Source of the DNA: Pseudorhodobacter sp. E13
Lineage (GTDB): Bacteria > Pseudomonadota > Alphaproteobacteria > Rhodobacterales > Rhodobacteraceae
Assembly: GCF_003991405.1 (NCBI RefSeq)
Contig: NZ_RPEN01000152.1
Location: 110,856-174,855, forward strand
Length of the DNA stretch: 64,000 nt
Reading direction: 5' to 3'
Part shown: positions 1-8,459 of the stretch, one piece after another
How positions within the stretch are numbered: position 1 is the first letter of the stretch
Layout: each line of letters starts with the position of its first letter
Notes under the pieces: model-generated
Seen by the model: only the letters and a program-made list of their open reading frames with translations
Databases searched by the model: none
Told to the model about the DNA's origin: nothing
Made by a program: the position numbers and the translations under genes

Positions 1-26
1 TTGTCGTGGGGTCGTGGCTGGGTTAT

Positions 27-61
27 GTTATGATATAACGATAAATATGTTACGATATAAC
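27..61. promoter_or_regulatory. Two Zur-box palindromes in front of zur
   Basis: Two near-identical inverted repeats, GTTATGATATAAC at 27-39 and GTTACGATATAAC at 49-61, lie 22 bp apart (about two helical turns) directly upstream of the zinc regulator gene. Alphaproteobacterial Zur operators are AT-rich palindromes of this GTTAT...ATAAC form. The second box ends just before the ATG at 62, so zur-znuCB is probably autorepressed. A divergent znuA left of the window would share these sites, but that gene is not visible here. Confidence 0.8.
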
Positions 62-76
62 ATGTCAAGGCGGAAA

Positions 77-559
77 ATGACCCCGAAACCAGATGCCTTC
101 CACAGCCACGACCACCGCCATTGCAGCGATCAGGGCCTGCAACGGGCCGAGGAGATTTTGCAAAGCCGCAAACTGCGGCTGACCCCGGTGCGCAGGCAAG
201 CGCTGCAAATCCTGTTGGCCGAACATCGCGCGTTGGGGGCCTATGAGGTGCTGGAACGGCTGGCAGCAGCGGGGTTCGGCAACCAACCACCTGTGGCGTA
301 TCGCGCGCTGGAATTTCTTGTTGAACAAGGGCTTGCCCATAAGGTGCGGCGCCTGAACGCCTTTGCCGCCTGCATGCATCCCGAAACCGACCACGCCCCG
401 GTGTTCCTGATTTGCCGGGGCTGCAACGCGTTGGCCGAAACCCCGGCCGAACAGGTGCGCGCGGCGCTGAATGCCGCCGCCCATGCCGCAGGCTTCACCG
501 TGGAACGCACCAGTATCGAGGCCCTTGGCCTGTGCCCCGCCTGCGAGGCCGCGGCATGA
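77..559 (+). CDS. zur: Zinc uptake regulator, Fur family (Zur)
   Basis: Zinc-responsive repressor of the Fur superfamily, about 160 residues. The N-terminus is His/Cys rich (HSHDHRHC), followed by a winged helix (LTPVRRQALQILL, then PVAYRALEFL as recognition helix). The C-terminal half carries the structural zinc pairs CRGC and CPAC. It is the first gene of a zur-znuC-znuB operon and overlaps znuC by ATGA. Start choice: the open frame extends upstream, but it would run through both Zur boxes. ATG 77 has AAGG six bases before it. ATG 62 abuts the second operator and is the alternative. Function is firm from motifs plus the neighbouring zinc transporter genes; only the exact start is uncertain. 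Confidence 0.9.
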   Translation: MTPKPDAFHSHDHRHCSDQGLQRAEEILQSRKLRLTPVRRQALQILLAEHRALGAYEVLERLAAAGFGNQPPVAYRALEFLVEQGLAHKVRRLNAFAACMHPETDHAPVFLICRGCNALAETPAEQVRAALNAAAHAAGFTVERTSIEALGLCPACEAAA

Positions 560-1362
560 GCTTGCTTGCAGCCTCTGGCCTGACCGTGCGTCTGGGCGGT
601 GCCGATATTCTGTCGGCGGTGTCTCTGGCAATTGAACGGGCCGAAATTGTCACCATCGTCGGCCCCAACGGGTCGGGCAAATCCACCTTGCTGCGGGCGC
701 TGCTGGGGCTTCAGGCGCTGGCGGCAGGGCAGGTGACGCGGCAGGCGGGCCTGCGCATCGGCTATGTGCCGCAACGCCTGCATATCGACCGCCCGATGCC
801 GATGACGGCGCGGCGCTTTTTGTCGCTGCCAAAGCGCTGCTCGGACGCGCAGGCCGAACAGGTGCTGGCCCGCTGCGGCGTGGCGGGCGTGGGGCCGCGC
901 CAATTGGCCGACCTGTCGGGCGGGCAGTTGCAGCGGGTCTTGCTGGCGCGCGCCTTGCTCAATGCGCCGGACCTGCTGATCCTTGATGAACCGACGCAAG
1001 GGCTTGACCAACCCGGCGAGGCGGCATTTTACCAATTGATCGCCGATGTGCGGCAAGAGACGGGCGCGGCGGTGCTGCTGGTCAGTCATGACCTGCACGT
1101 GGTCATGGCCGCATCCGACCGGGTGATCTGCCTGAACGGGCATGTGTGTTGCGAAGGCACGCCGGATGTGGTGCGCGATGCGCCGGAATATCGCGCGCTG
1201 TTCGGGTTTGGCACCCAAGGCGCGCTGGCGCTGTATCGGCATGACCATGACCATAACCACGGGCCGGGGCTGCGGCATGAACACGGGCCGGGCTGCGGCC
1301 ATGACCACAGCCACACCCATCAAAGCCCCGCCAAAGCGAAAGAGCCGCAAGACCATGTTTGA
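556..1362 (+). CDS. znuC: Zinc ABC transporter ATP-binding protein ZnuC
   Basis: Cytoplasmic ATPase of the high-affinity zinc importer ZnuABC, 268 residues. Walker A is GPNGSGKST at about residues 36-44, the signature is LSGGQ, Walker B is LLILDEPTQGLD, and the switch His lies in LLVSHD. The C-terminus ends in a strongly His-rich tail (runs such as HDHDHNH and HDHSHTH), as in many ZnuC proteins, and may bind or buffer zinc. The ATG overlaps the zur stop, and the end overlaps the znuB start by 8 bp, so translation is probably coupled. The window edge hides the expected znuA. Confidence 0.95.
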   Translation: MSLLAASGLTVRLGGADILSAVSLAIERAEIVTIVGPNGSGKSTLLRALLGLQALAAGQVTRQAGLRIGYVPQRLHIDRPMPMTARRFLSLPKRCSDAQAEQVLARCGVAGVGPRQLADLSGGQLQRVLLARALLNAPDLLILDEPTQGLDQPGEAAFYQLIADVRQETGAAVLLVSHDLHVVMAASDRVICLNGHVCCEGTPDVVRDAPEYRALFGFGTQGALALYRHDHDHNHGPGLRHEHGPGCGHDHSHTHQSPAKAKEPQDHV

Positions 1363-2146
1363 CGATTTCCTGATGCGCGCCGCATTGGCAGGTGTTGGCC
1401 TTGCCTTGGCAACCGGGCCTTTGGGGGCCTTTGTCGTCTGGCGGCGCATGGCCTATTTTGGCGATGCCACCAGCCACGCGGCGATTCTGGGCGTGGCGCT
1501 GGCGCTGACGCTGTCTTTACCCATCGGCATCGGGACAATGCTGGTGGCGCTGGCGATGGCGCTGACCGTTTCGACCCTTTCGGCCAAAGGCTGGGCCGTG
1601 GATACCACGCTTGGCGTGCTGGCGCACTCTGCGCTGGCTTTTGGCCTTGTGGCCATCAGCTTTCTGCCCGGTGCGCGGGCCGATCTGTCCAGCCTGCTGT
1701 TCGGCGATATTCTGGCGGTGTCGAAAACCGATCTTGGTTTTGTCTGGGCCGGGGCGGGCGCCATCCTCGCTTTGCTCCTCTGGCGCTGGCAACCCTTGTT
1801 GACCGCTACGCTGTCCGAAGACCTCGCCCAAGCGTCGGGCCTGAACCCCGACCGTGAGCGGTTGGTGCTGACGATTGCCTTGGCGATTGTCGTCGCGGTG
1901 GCGCTGAAAATCGTCGGTGCGCTGCTGATTTCGGCAATGCTCATCATCCCCGCCGCCGCCGCGCGCAGCCTGTCGCGCAGCCCCGAGACGATGGCCGTGA
2001 TCGCGGTGCTGATCGGGGCGGGGGCGGTGCTGGCCGGGCTGCAACTGTCGCTGCTGTTTGATACGCCCGCTGGCCCCTCGATCATCGCGATTGCCGCGCT
2101 GATTTTCACCTTGTCGGTGGTGATCGCCCCGCTCAAGGCGCGTTGA
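1355..2146 (+). CDS. znuB: Zinc ABC transporter permease ZnuB
   Basis: Integral membrane subunit of the zinc importer (ABC-3 family), 263 residues with about eight hydrophobic segments. Family features include the N-terminal MFDDFLMRAALAG, GDATSHAAILG, and a central cytoplasmic loop (SEDLAQASGLNPDRERL) that should contact ZnuC. ATG 1355 overlaps the last bases of znuC; the open frame upstream is only a znuC shadow. Last gene of the zur operon. No clear terminator hairpin is visible in the 68 bp before the convergent gene that ends at 2215. Confidence 0.93.
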   Translation: MFDDFLMRAALAGVGLALATGPLGAFVVWRRMAYFGDATSHAAILGVALALTLSLPIGIGTMLVALAMALTVSTLSAKGWAVDTTLGVLAHSALAFGLVAISFLPGARADLSSLLFGDILAVSKTDLGFVWAGAGAILALLLWRWQPLLTATLSEDLAQASGLNPDRERLVLTIALAIVVAVALKIVGALLISAMLIIPAAAARSLSRSPETMAVIAVLIGAGAVLAGLQLSLLFDTPAGPSIIAIAALIFTLSVVIAPLKAR

Positions 2147-2214
2147 TCCACATCCAGGAAAGCTGCGGCGATAGCATTTGACGAATCAGGTTGAACGCGA
2201 AACGCTTTAGCCAC

Positions 2215-2838
2215 CTATTCCACGATAACCCCTTGCGCAGTCAGCTGGTCCCGGCTGCGCAGCACGGGTGCCGCTGCCAATGTGCCCCGCTCCACAATCG
2301 TAACGTGATAGCCGCGGTTGCACGCAGCAAGCGCGGTCTTAAAAACACAATAGTTGAAATCCAGCCCGACAATCCGCAGCCGCCCCACATCACGCTCCTG
2401 CAAAACTACGTCGAGTGTGCCGGTTTCAAACGCATCCTGCACCCGCTTTGTCAGCACGATATCGGCTGATCCGACAAACGGCGCCGCAAGACCGGTCCCC
2501 GGCGTGCCCGCCACGGCCTGCCCTTTCATCGCTAGCCGGGCAATCACCTTGGTCGCGGGCTGCGACCATTCCTGACGGATCGCAATAACCGGAAATCCCT
2601 GCGCCTTTGCCGCGTCAATTTCGTCCAGAATAGCGGATTTCGCCGCCATTTTGGATGCCTCGGGATAAGGTCCGCGCTCCCAGAACACCTCTTGCAAATC
2701 AATCAGCAAAAGCGCGGTTCCGCTTCGCTCCCCAATCGCGCGCCCTGTGCTGACCGCCCCAATGCGCAGAATACCCGCCCCAAGCCAAAGGAGGACAAGC
2801 AAGCCAAAGGCCAGAAGGGCATAGATCACCCCCGTCAT
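2215..2838 (-). CDS. Membrane-anchored isochorismatase-family cysteine hydrolase
   Basis: 207-residue member of the isochorismatase-like (cysteine hydrolase) superfamily. The catalytic triad is visible: Asp in LLLIDLQ (about D47), Lys in LTKRVQDAF, Cys in DFNYCV. Unlike most relatives it begins with a hydrophobic segment (about residues 5-27), so the enzyme is probably tethered to the inner membrane; which side the catalytic domain faces cannot be told. It overlaps the upstream marR-like gene by 4 bp and is probably cotranscribed and controlled by it. The substrate is unknown; nicotinamidase, N-carbamoyl amidase or true isochorismatase roles cannot be separated from sequence alone. Confidence 0.75.
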   Translation of the reverse strand: MTGVIYALLAFGLLVLLWLGAGILRIGAVSTGRAIGERSGTALLLIDLQEVFWERGPYPEASKMAAKSAILDEIDAAKAQGFPVIAIRQEWSQPATKVIARLAMKGQAVAGTPGTGLAAPFVGSADIVLTKRVQDAFETGTLDVVLQERDVGRLRIVGLDFNYCVFKTALAACNRGYHVTIVERGTLAAAPVLRSRDQLTAQGVIVE

Positions 2839-3278
2839 TCTGCGGCACCCACCTGCTTCAGCCTTGCCGTCACGCGCTCGACAACCTGCAATGCCGTTGC
2901 AACCTCATCATCGGCAAACCCGGCCCCGATGCCCCGCAAAATTTCCATCTCACGCGCGATGGCCGTGTCGATAACGGCGGTCCCCTTGTCTGTCAGTGAC
3001 AAAAGCGCCGAGCGTTTGTGCCGCGGGTTTGGCCGCTGTTCAGTGAACCCCGAAGCCAGCGTCTCATTGACCATCAGTTGAACGTATTGTCGCTGGATCT
3101 CAAGCTTGGTTGCGATGTCCGGCACCGTCATATCGCCATGCGCCCGCAACACCTCCAGCACCGCGCGCATACGCACCGTCAGGTCGGTTCCGGCCAATCC
3201 ATGTTCCACACGCGCTTCCGCTGCCTGCATCAGCGGGCGCGACATCCAGATGAGTTTGTATAGCTGATCGGTTTTCAT
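2835..3278 (-). CDS. MarR-family transcriptional regulator
   Basis: 147-residue winged-helix regulator. The HTH lies in the middle (TVPDIATKLEIQRQYVQLMVNETLASGF), followed by the wing (RPNPRHKRSALLSLTDKG) with the basic/aspartate pattern of MarR proteins, and flanking dimerisation helices. It is the promoter-proximal gene of a two-gene operon with the isochorismatase-like hydrolase (ATGA overlap), which suggests it senses that enzyme's substrate. A palindrome pair at 3273-3305 overlaps its start and is the likely operator. It diverges from the FAD dehydrogenase at 3448, which might share control, though the 169-bp gap leaves room for separate promoters. Confidence 0.85.
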   Translation of the reverse strand: MKTDQLYKLIWMSRPLMQAAEARVEHGLAGTDLTVRMRAVLEVLRAHGDMTVPDIATKLEIQRQYVQLMVNETLASGFTEQRPNPRHKRSALLSLTDKGTAVIDTAIAREMEILRGIGAGFADDEVATALQVVERVTARLKQVGAAE

Positions 3279-3305
3279 AATGACACTATTGATGTCATAA
3301 TGACA
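3273..3305. promoter_or_regulatory. Paired MarR operator candidates
   Basis: TGTCATAATGACA (3293-3305) is a perfect 13-bp palindrome. A near copy, TTTCATAATGACA (3273-3285), lies exactly 20 bp away and covers the start codon of the MarR gene. A TTGACA on the minus strand at 3314-3319 could be a -35 element. Spacing by two helical turns suits two MarR dimers on one face of the DNA and autorepression. Binding is inferred. Confidence 0.6.
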
Positions 3306-3447
3306 ACTATATTGTCAATTAAGATTTCCCCGATATTCGCACATCCCTTGCAATGTCGTTTTTATCTGCAATCGGTCGGGCCATATTGCCCGTGCCCCGC
3401 GCAATCGGGCATGTATGGGCAAAATTCGCATCCGGGGAGTCGCGGGA

Positions 3448-5946
3448 ATGAAAACGCATGTCAAAGCTTTGGTCGTCGGCGGTGGGGCCGTCGGAAACGG
3501 GATCGCCTATCATCTTGCCAAAGCGGGCTGGGACACGATGCTGGTGGAGCGGGATGAGCTGACCTCCGGTTCCACATGGCATGCAGCGGGCTTGCTGCCC
3601 TTGTTCAACATGTCCTACGCCACCACCCATATCCACAAATACTCGGTCGATTTCTATAAATCGCTGGAGGCGGAAACCGGCCTGAACGCAGGCTTTGCCG
3701 TGGTCGGCAACCTGCGCATGGCGCAAACGCAGGACCGGATGGATGAATACATGCTCTATTCCGCCGTGGCGGAAAGCGCCGATGTCTATCACGAATTCCT
3801 GACGCCCGCGCAGATGAAAGAGCGTTGGCCGCTGCTGCGCACCGATGATCTGGTCGGCGCGCTGTTTCACCCGCAGGATGGCTACATCAACCCCGCCGAT
3901 GTGACGCAGGCCATGGCCAAAGGCGCGCGCCAGCACGGTGCCACGATTGAGCGCAAAATTCAGGTCGATGGCTATCGCTGGACCGGGTCGGAATGGATCG
4001 TCTCTTGCACCAGGATGGTGGACAAGGGCGGCAACCTTGTGCCCTCGGATGAAACCTATGAAATCCACGCAGAACATGTCGTCACCGCGACCGGCAACCA
4101 TGCCCAACGCACCGCGCGCCTGCTGGGCGTGAAAATCCCCGCCATTCCGGTGGAACACCAGTTCATCGTCACCGAACCCGACCCGATGCTGGTCGAATAC
4201 CGCAAGAACAACCCCGAACACCCCGTGCTGCGCGATGCCGATGCCAAATGGTATGTCCGCGAAGAACGCGGCGGCTGGATTCTTGGCCCCTATGAAAAAG
4301 GCGCCCCCGCCCGCTTCGAATACGCGGTGCCAGACAGCTTCCGTGCTGACCTGTTCCCGCTGGATCTGGAACGGATCGAGGCGGAATACATGTCGATGCT
4401 GCACCGCCTGCCATCCTCGGAAACCGTGGGGCTGAAGGATGATTTCAACGGCCCGATCTGCTATACCCCCGATGGCAACCCGCTGGTCGGCCCCGTGCCC
4501 GGCCTGCGCAATATGTGGATCGCCGAAGGCTTCTCCTTTGGTATCACCGCCGCTGGCGGCACCGGCTATTACCTTGCCCAGATGATGACCCAAGGCGAGG
4601 CGGAGATTGACATGGCCTCCCTCGATCCGCGCCGCTACGGGTCATGGATGACCACCGAATACGCCGCGCGCAAGAATGAGGAATGTTACGACCACGTCTT
4701 TATCCTGCACCACCCCGATGAAGAACGCGAAGCCTGCCGCCCCCTGCGCACCACCCCGGTTTACGACAAGCAAATCGCCCTTGGCGCGCAGATGGGTCAG
4801 GTCAACGGCTGGGAACGCCCGAACTACTACGGCCCGCTGAACGCCCCCGCCGATTTCGACCATAACTCCCGCAGCTTCCGCCGTGGCGCTTGGTGGCAAT
4901 ATGCCAAGGCCGAGGCCGAGGCCCTGCGCGACACCGCGGGCCTGATCGACGCTTCCGCCTTCACCAAACACACCGTCCGGGGGCCGGGGGCCACGGCGTT
5001 TCTGGACTGGTTCACCTGCAACAAACTGCCCAGCATCGGCCGCATCAACCTGACCTATGCGCTAACGCCCACCGGCACCACGCGCACCGAATACACCATC
5101 GTCCGCAACGGCGAGAATGACTATTACCTCGTCTCGGCAGGTGCATGGACAGCCTATGACGCTGATTACATGCGCAAATCCGCCGAGGATTTCATCGCAG
5201 CCGGTGGCGCGCATGTGGATATCAACGATGTCACCACCCAATGGGGCGTCTTTGCCCTTGCTGGCCCCAACGCCCGCAAAATCCTGCGTGAAGTGGTCAA
5301 GGATGCCGACCCGGACACCGTTCTGTCGAACAAACGCTTCCCATGGCTCAGCGCGCGCAAGCTGGAACTGGGCATGTGCCCCGTCAACGCCATCCGCGTG
5401 GCCTATACCGGGGAACTCGGTTGGGAACTCCACCACCCGATTGAAATGAACCGCTACCTGTGGGACCTGCTGCAAGCCGCAGGCGCGAAACATGGGCTTA
5501 AGCTGGTCGGCGCCCGCGCGCAAAACTGGCTGCGTCAGGAAAAATCCTACCGCGCCTTCGGCACCGAACTGGGCCGCGATGCCACGCCGATGGAGGCGGG
5601 GCTGGATCGTTTCATCGACCTGTCCAAGGATTTCCAAGGCAAGCAAGCGATGATCGACACCGGCATCCGCGCCAAATGCGTGACCGTGCTGATCGACGGC
5701 CCAGCGGATGCCGACCCATGGGGCAAAGAGGCGATCTTTGTCGATGGCAAAAAGGTTGGCCGCCTCACTTCCGGCGGCTGGTCGGTCGCGTTCAACAAGC
5801 AGATCGGCATGGGCTATGTAAAGCCCGAACTTGCCGCCGTTGGCACCAAGCTGAAAGTGAAAATGCTGCTGCAAGAATGGGACGCCGTGGTGGTTGAAGA
5901 CAGCCCGTTCGACCCGAGCAATGAACGGATCAGGGTAAACGGATAA
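3448..5946 (+). CDS. FAD-dependent dehydrogenase of the dimethylglycine/sarcosine dehydrogenase family
   Basis: 832-residue two-part flavoprotein. Residues about 5-400 form a DAO-type FAD domain with the dinucleotide motif VVGGGAVGNGIAYHLAKAGW and the segment TSGSTWHAAGLLP, whose His (about H45) corresponds to the covalent flavin attachment site of mitochondrial dimethylglycine and sarcosine dehydrogenases. The C-terminal half is GcvT-like (aminomethyltransferase fold; for example GELGWELHHP and PMEAGLDRF), which uses tetrahydrofolate to capture the formaldehyde released. Expected role: oxidative N-demethylation of a methylated glycine in the cytoplasm. ATG 3448 is preceded by a purine-rich GGGGAGTCGCGGGA stretch. 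It stands alone, followed by a terminator hairpin. Dimethylglycine versus sarcosine specificity cannot be settled. Confidence 0.85.
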   Translation: MKTHVKALVVGGGAVGNGIAYHLAKAGWDTMLVERDELTSGSTWHAAGLLPLFNMSYATTHIHKYSVDFYKSLEAETGLNAGFAVVGNLRMAQTQDRMDEYMLYSAVAESADVYHEFLTPAQMKERWPLLRTDDLVGALFHPQDGYINPADVTQAMAKGARQHGATIERKIQVDGYRWTGSEWIVSCTRMVDKGGNLVPSDETYEIHAEHVVTATGNHAQRTARLLGVKIPAIPVEHQFIVTEPDPMLVEYRKNNPEHPVLRDADAKWYVREERGGWILGPYEKGAPARFEYAVPDSFRADLFPLDLERIEAEYMSMLHRLPSSETVGLKDDFNGPICYTPDGNPLVGPVPGLRNMWIAEGFSFGITAAGGTGYYLAQMMTQGEAEIDMASLDPRRYGSWMTTEYAARKNEECYDHVFILHHPDEEREACRPLRTTPVYDKQIALGAQMGQVNGWERPNYYGPLNAPADFDHNSRSFRRGAWWQYAKAEAEALRDTAGLIDASAFTKHTVRGPGATAFLDWFTCNKLPSIGRINLTYALTPTGTTRTEYTIVRNGENDYYLVSAGAWTAYDADYMRKSAEDFIAAGGAHVDINDVTTQWGVFALAGPNARKILREVVKDADPDTVLSNKRFPWLSARKLELGMCPVNAIRVAYTGELGWELHHPIEMNRYLWDLLQAAGAKHGLKLVGARAQNWLRQEKSYRAFGTELGRDATPMEAGLDRFIDLSKDFQGKQAMIDTGIRAKCVTVLIDGPADADPWGKEAIFVDGKKVGRLTSGGWSVAFNKQIGMGYVKPELAAVGTKLKVKMLLQEWDAVVVEDSPFDPSNERIRVNG

Positions 5947-5967
5947 ACCGCGCGCCAAACGACCAAA

Positions 5968-5999
5968 GGCCCCGCACGCAAGTGGCGGGGCCATTTTCT
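5968..5999 (+). terminator. Hairpin terminator after the FAD dehydrogenase
   Basis: GGCCCCGC (5968-5975) pairs with GCGGGGCC (5985-5992) across a 9-base loop and is followed by ATTTTCT. This has the form of an intrinsic terminator 22 bp after the stop codon. Confidence 0.75.
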
Positions 6000-6052
6000 G
6001 CGCTTTTGAGGCCGCTCTGGACTTTAAGGCGCGCAAGTATAGACATTGACCT

Positions 6053-7234
6053 ATGTCGATGATCCATGACCTTGAACTGATCGTGAGAACGGTCCTGCAG
6101 ACCGACCCCAGTTTCCGGGCCATCGGGCGCGATGAAATGGAACGTCATATCGTTGATGCCCGGCAGAATGCACTCGCAGACGATAAGGACGCATTCCTGC
6201 TTTCTCTGATGCGTCTTCTGGCGCTTCCGGGGAACGGACACACACGTCTGATTCCGAACACCGCAATCTTGGTTTTGCCGCTCAGGCTTGTCACCATCGG
6301 TTCCACGGTCCGACTGCTTGGCGCCCCCTCCGGTTTTGCCGGGGCGATCGGCGGCGAGTTGATAGCGATCAACGGTATTCCCATAACCGAGATTGAAGCC
6401 AGCGCAGCGAAATTCCTAGCGGGGACAAGGCAACGAAGACGTGTGATCGGGCCGATCCTTTTCGTCTGGCCGGGCGCATTGCAGCGTTTGGGCGTCTTTT
6501 CCGGCGATACCAACGTCGATTACCGGATACGCGATGCAGCGGGATGGATCAGCGAACTGGTTTTGGATACGGCAGACAGGGTTCCCGGATCTGCGCTTTA
6601 CCCCCGCAACGAGCATGGCAAAGCAGACCCGCTCTGGTCCCCCAAGGCCTTTCTGGAGATCAATGATCTCGGCCAGCGCGGATTACGGATGGGTCTTCCA
6701 AGCTTCTTCGACCCCGGTGAAAAGGCGCTCTCGAACGCGGTTTCCGAGGCGGCAGACCTTGTAAGATCGCGCCCCGCTACCCCCCTTCTTATTGACCTTC
6801 GGGGAAACACGGGCGGCAGTTTTCTTCGGGCCATGCCATTGATCGACGCGCTCTCGGACGGTGCAGAGCATCGCCGGGTTGCTTTGCTTGTCGATAAATT
6901 CACCTTCTCTGCCGCCATCGTCTTCGCCGCTATCCTCAAGCATCGTCTGGGTGCGCGGCTCCGCCTTATTGGCGAAGAGATGGGGGACGGTCTGACGTTT
7001 TTTGCAGAAGGGGGAACAATCGACTTGTCGTCCAGCGGCGCGGCGGTCCGATATTCATCCGCCTTTCATGATTGGGCAGGGGGACGCATAGATGAAACCA
7101 CACCCAGCGAAATCGCGGAAAAGATTGTCCCGGTTGGAACCTTGGCGCTGGACCATGGTTGGACCGCTGACTTGGACGATGTTGAAATGCACGACCAATT
7201 CTGCCGTGAGGTGCTTGACAGCTTGAAGCCCTAG
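6053..7234 (+). CDS. S41-like (C-terminal processing peptidase family) protein
   Basis: 393-residue protein with the layout of S41 peptidases lacking a signal peptide: an N-terminal helical part, a PDZ-like segment (GGELIAINGIPITEIE, about residues 102-117), then the catalytic-type domain with LLIDLRGNTGGSF and LVDKFTFSAAIVFA, where the Ser of TFSAA matches the nucleophile position of tricorn/CtpA relatives. No transmembrane or export signal is evident, so it is probably cytoplasmic. It is monocistronic, with no good Shine-Dalgarno before ATG 6053; a TATAGA ten bases upstream might indicate a leaderless mRNA. Codon use is less GC3-biased than the neighbours, which hints at acquisition. Family assignment is moderate, function unknown. 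Confidence 0.6.
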   Translation: MSMIHDLELIVRTVLQTDPSFRAIGRDEMERHIVDARQNALADDKDAFLLSLMRLLALPGNGHTRLIPNTAILVLPLRLVTIGSTVRLLGAPSGFAGAIGGELIAINGIPITEIEASAAKFLAGTRQRRRVIGPILFVWPGALQRLGVFSGDTNVDYRIRDAAGWISELVLDTADRVPGSALYPRNEHGKADPLWSPKAFLEINDLGQRGLRMGLPSFFDPGEKALSNAVSEAADLVRSRPATPLLIDLRGNTGGSFLRAMPLIDALSDGAEHRRVALLVDKFTFSAAIVFAAILKHRLGARLRLIGEEMGDGLTFFAEGGTIDLSSSGAAVRYSSAFHDWAGGRIDETTPSEIAEKIVPVGTLALDHGWTADLDDVEMHDQFCREVLDSLKP

Positions 7235-7493
7235 CGGTTTGCCCGTTCAATCCTGCAAAGCTGCCTTATAAATTTTCCAATCCTCCCGCCGACTTTAGCA
7301 AGGTTCTCTCGGATCCCAGCGGGTGCCAATACTCAACATTGGTCGGCCTTACCCCCACTGATCCCCTGTAGTTCACAGGTTAATTTTTGATGAATAAAAA
7401 CAGCAAAACACAATAATTTCAATTATATGCAAGACTCTCCGCACGCGATTCATCTGCGGAACTCCTTGCCCTCCCGCCCCACTTTGGCGGCCC

Positions 7494-8369
7494 TCACGTC
7501 GCGTCGGTCAGCAGGGTCCAGAACACCTCCAGCGCCGCGCTGGGCCGGTGTTGCCCGTCCCGGATTTTGCGCAACTCCCGGCGGTAAACCGGGTGCGAGG
7601 GGACGAAAAACTCCACCCCATCGGGCTGGCTTTTCACCGCGTCGAAGGGCAGAATACTCGCCCCCAGCCCCCGCCGCACGAAGGACAGAATGGCCGAGGT
7701 ATTGCGGGCCTCCAGCTTGGCTGCGGCCAGCAAATCCGCGATCGTGGGATGGTCCACCAGATCGCATAGCGGGTTCGCGATCAGCGGCTCCAACCCCATC
7801 ACCCCCCAGTCAGACGGGCCAGAGCGGGCCAGATGCGCGCGGTGGATGGCCCCACCTTCGGCGCAGACGATCCCCAGATCATCGCTGGAAATCAGACTGC
7901 CCTCACGCGCCTCGCCGGGACGAGAAGACAGAATCCCGATATCGGCCTCATCCTGCTGCACCCGGCGCCGCACCATGCTGGACTCGCCGTCGCTGATCTC
8001 AATCCGAACGGCGGGCAGGGCGGCGCTGAACTGTTCAATCACACGCGGCAGCAGCGATACGGTCGCCGAAGGCACCGCCGCAATCCGCACGATGCCCACG
8101 GTCGACACAGCATGACGGCGGATCGCCTCGACGCTGCGGTCAAACATATCGGTGGCCCGGCAGCATTCATCCAGCACCAACTGGCCCAAAGGGGTCAGCC
8201 GGCTTTTGCGATCGGTTTCGAACAGGGGCGCGCCGATATCGGCCTCTAGCTGCGCCAGCATCATCGACACAGCCGAAGGCGTGCGGCCCAAAATCCCGGC
8301 CCCCGCCGCCAGCGTGCCTTTTTCTGCGACCACGCGAAACACCCGCAACATTTCCAGCTTCAATGACAT
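7494..8369 (-). CDS. LysR-family transcriptional regulator
   Basis: 291-residue LysR-type regulator: N-terminal winged HTH (MLRVFRVVAEKGTLAAGAGILGR and PSAVSMMLAQLEADIG), then a periplasmic-binding-protein-like effector domain from about residue 90. It diverges from the aldehyde dehydrogenase operon across a 90-bp gap containing an inverted repeat of LysR type (8395-8416), so it most likely controls that operon in response to its substrate or an intermediate. The first residues of the HTH read GTLAAGAGILGRTPSAVS, a normal LysR pattern. The effector is unknown. The roughly 260 bp between this gene and the S41-like gene hold no gene that I can support. Confidence 0.88.
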   Translation of the reverse strand: MSLKLEMLRVFRVVAEKGTLAAGAGILGRTPSAVSMMLAQLEADIGAPLFETDRKSRLTPLGQLVLDECCRATDMFDRSVEAIRRHAVSTVGIVRIAAVPSATVSLLPRVIEQFSAALPAVRIEISDGESSMVRRRVQQDEADIGILSSRPGEAREGSLISSDDLGIVCAEGGAIHRAHLARSGPSDWGVMGLEPLIANPLCDLVDHPTIADLLAAAKLEARNTSAILSFVRRGLGASILPFDAVKSQPDGVEFFVPSHPVYRRELRKIRDGQHRPSAALEVFWTLLTDAT

Positions 8370-8394
8370 TCAGTTTTTCTGTTGGTTTGTTCAG

Positions 8395-8416
8395 ATATTC
8401 AAGAATGACTGAATAT
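8395..8416. promoter_or_regulatory. LysR-type operator between the regulator and the catabolic operon
   Basis: ATATTCA-N8-TGAATAT (8395-8416) is a perfect 7-bp inverted repeat and contains the T-N11-A pattern of LysR binding sites. It sits 26 bp from the regulator's start codon and 44 bp from the aldehyde dehydrogenase ATG. Confidence 0.65.
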
Positions 8417-8459
8417 CGCCCCCGCGTCTATGCTGCTGTTGAAATTCTCGGAGGCAGCT

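Noticed and set aside
241..1449. A 402-residue minus-strand open frame across zur and znuC.
   Set aside because: Shadow frame: Arg/Pro/His-rich product, no domains, opposite to clearly identified zinc genes.
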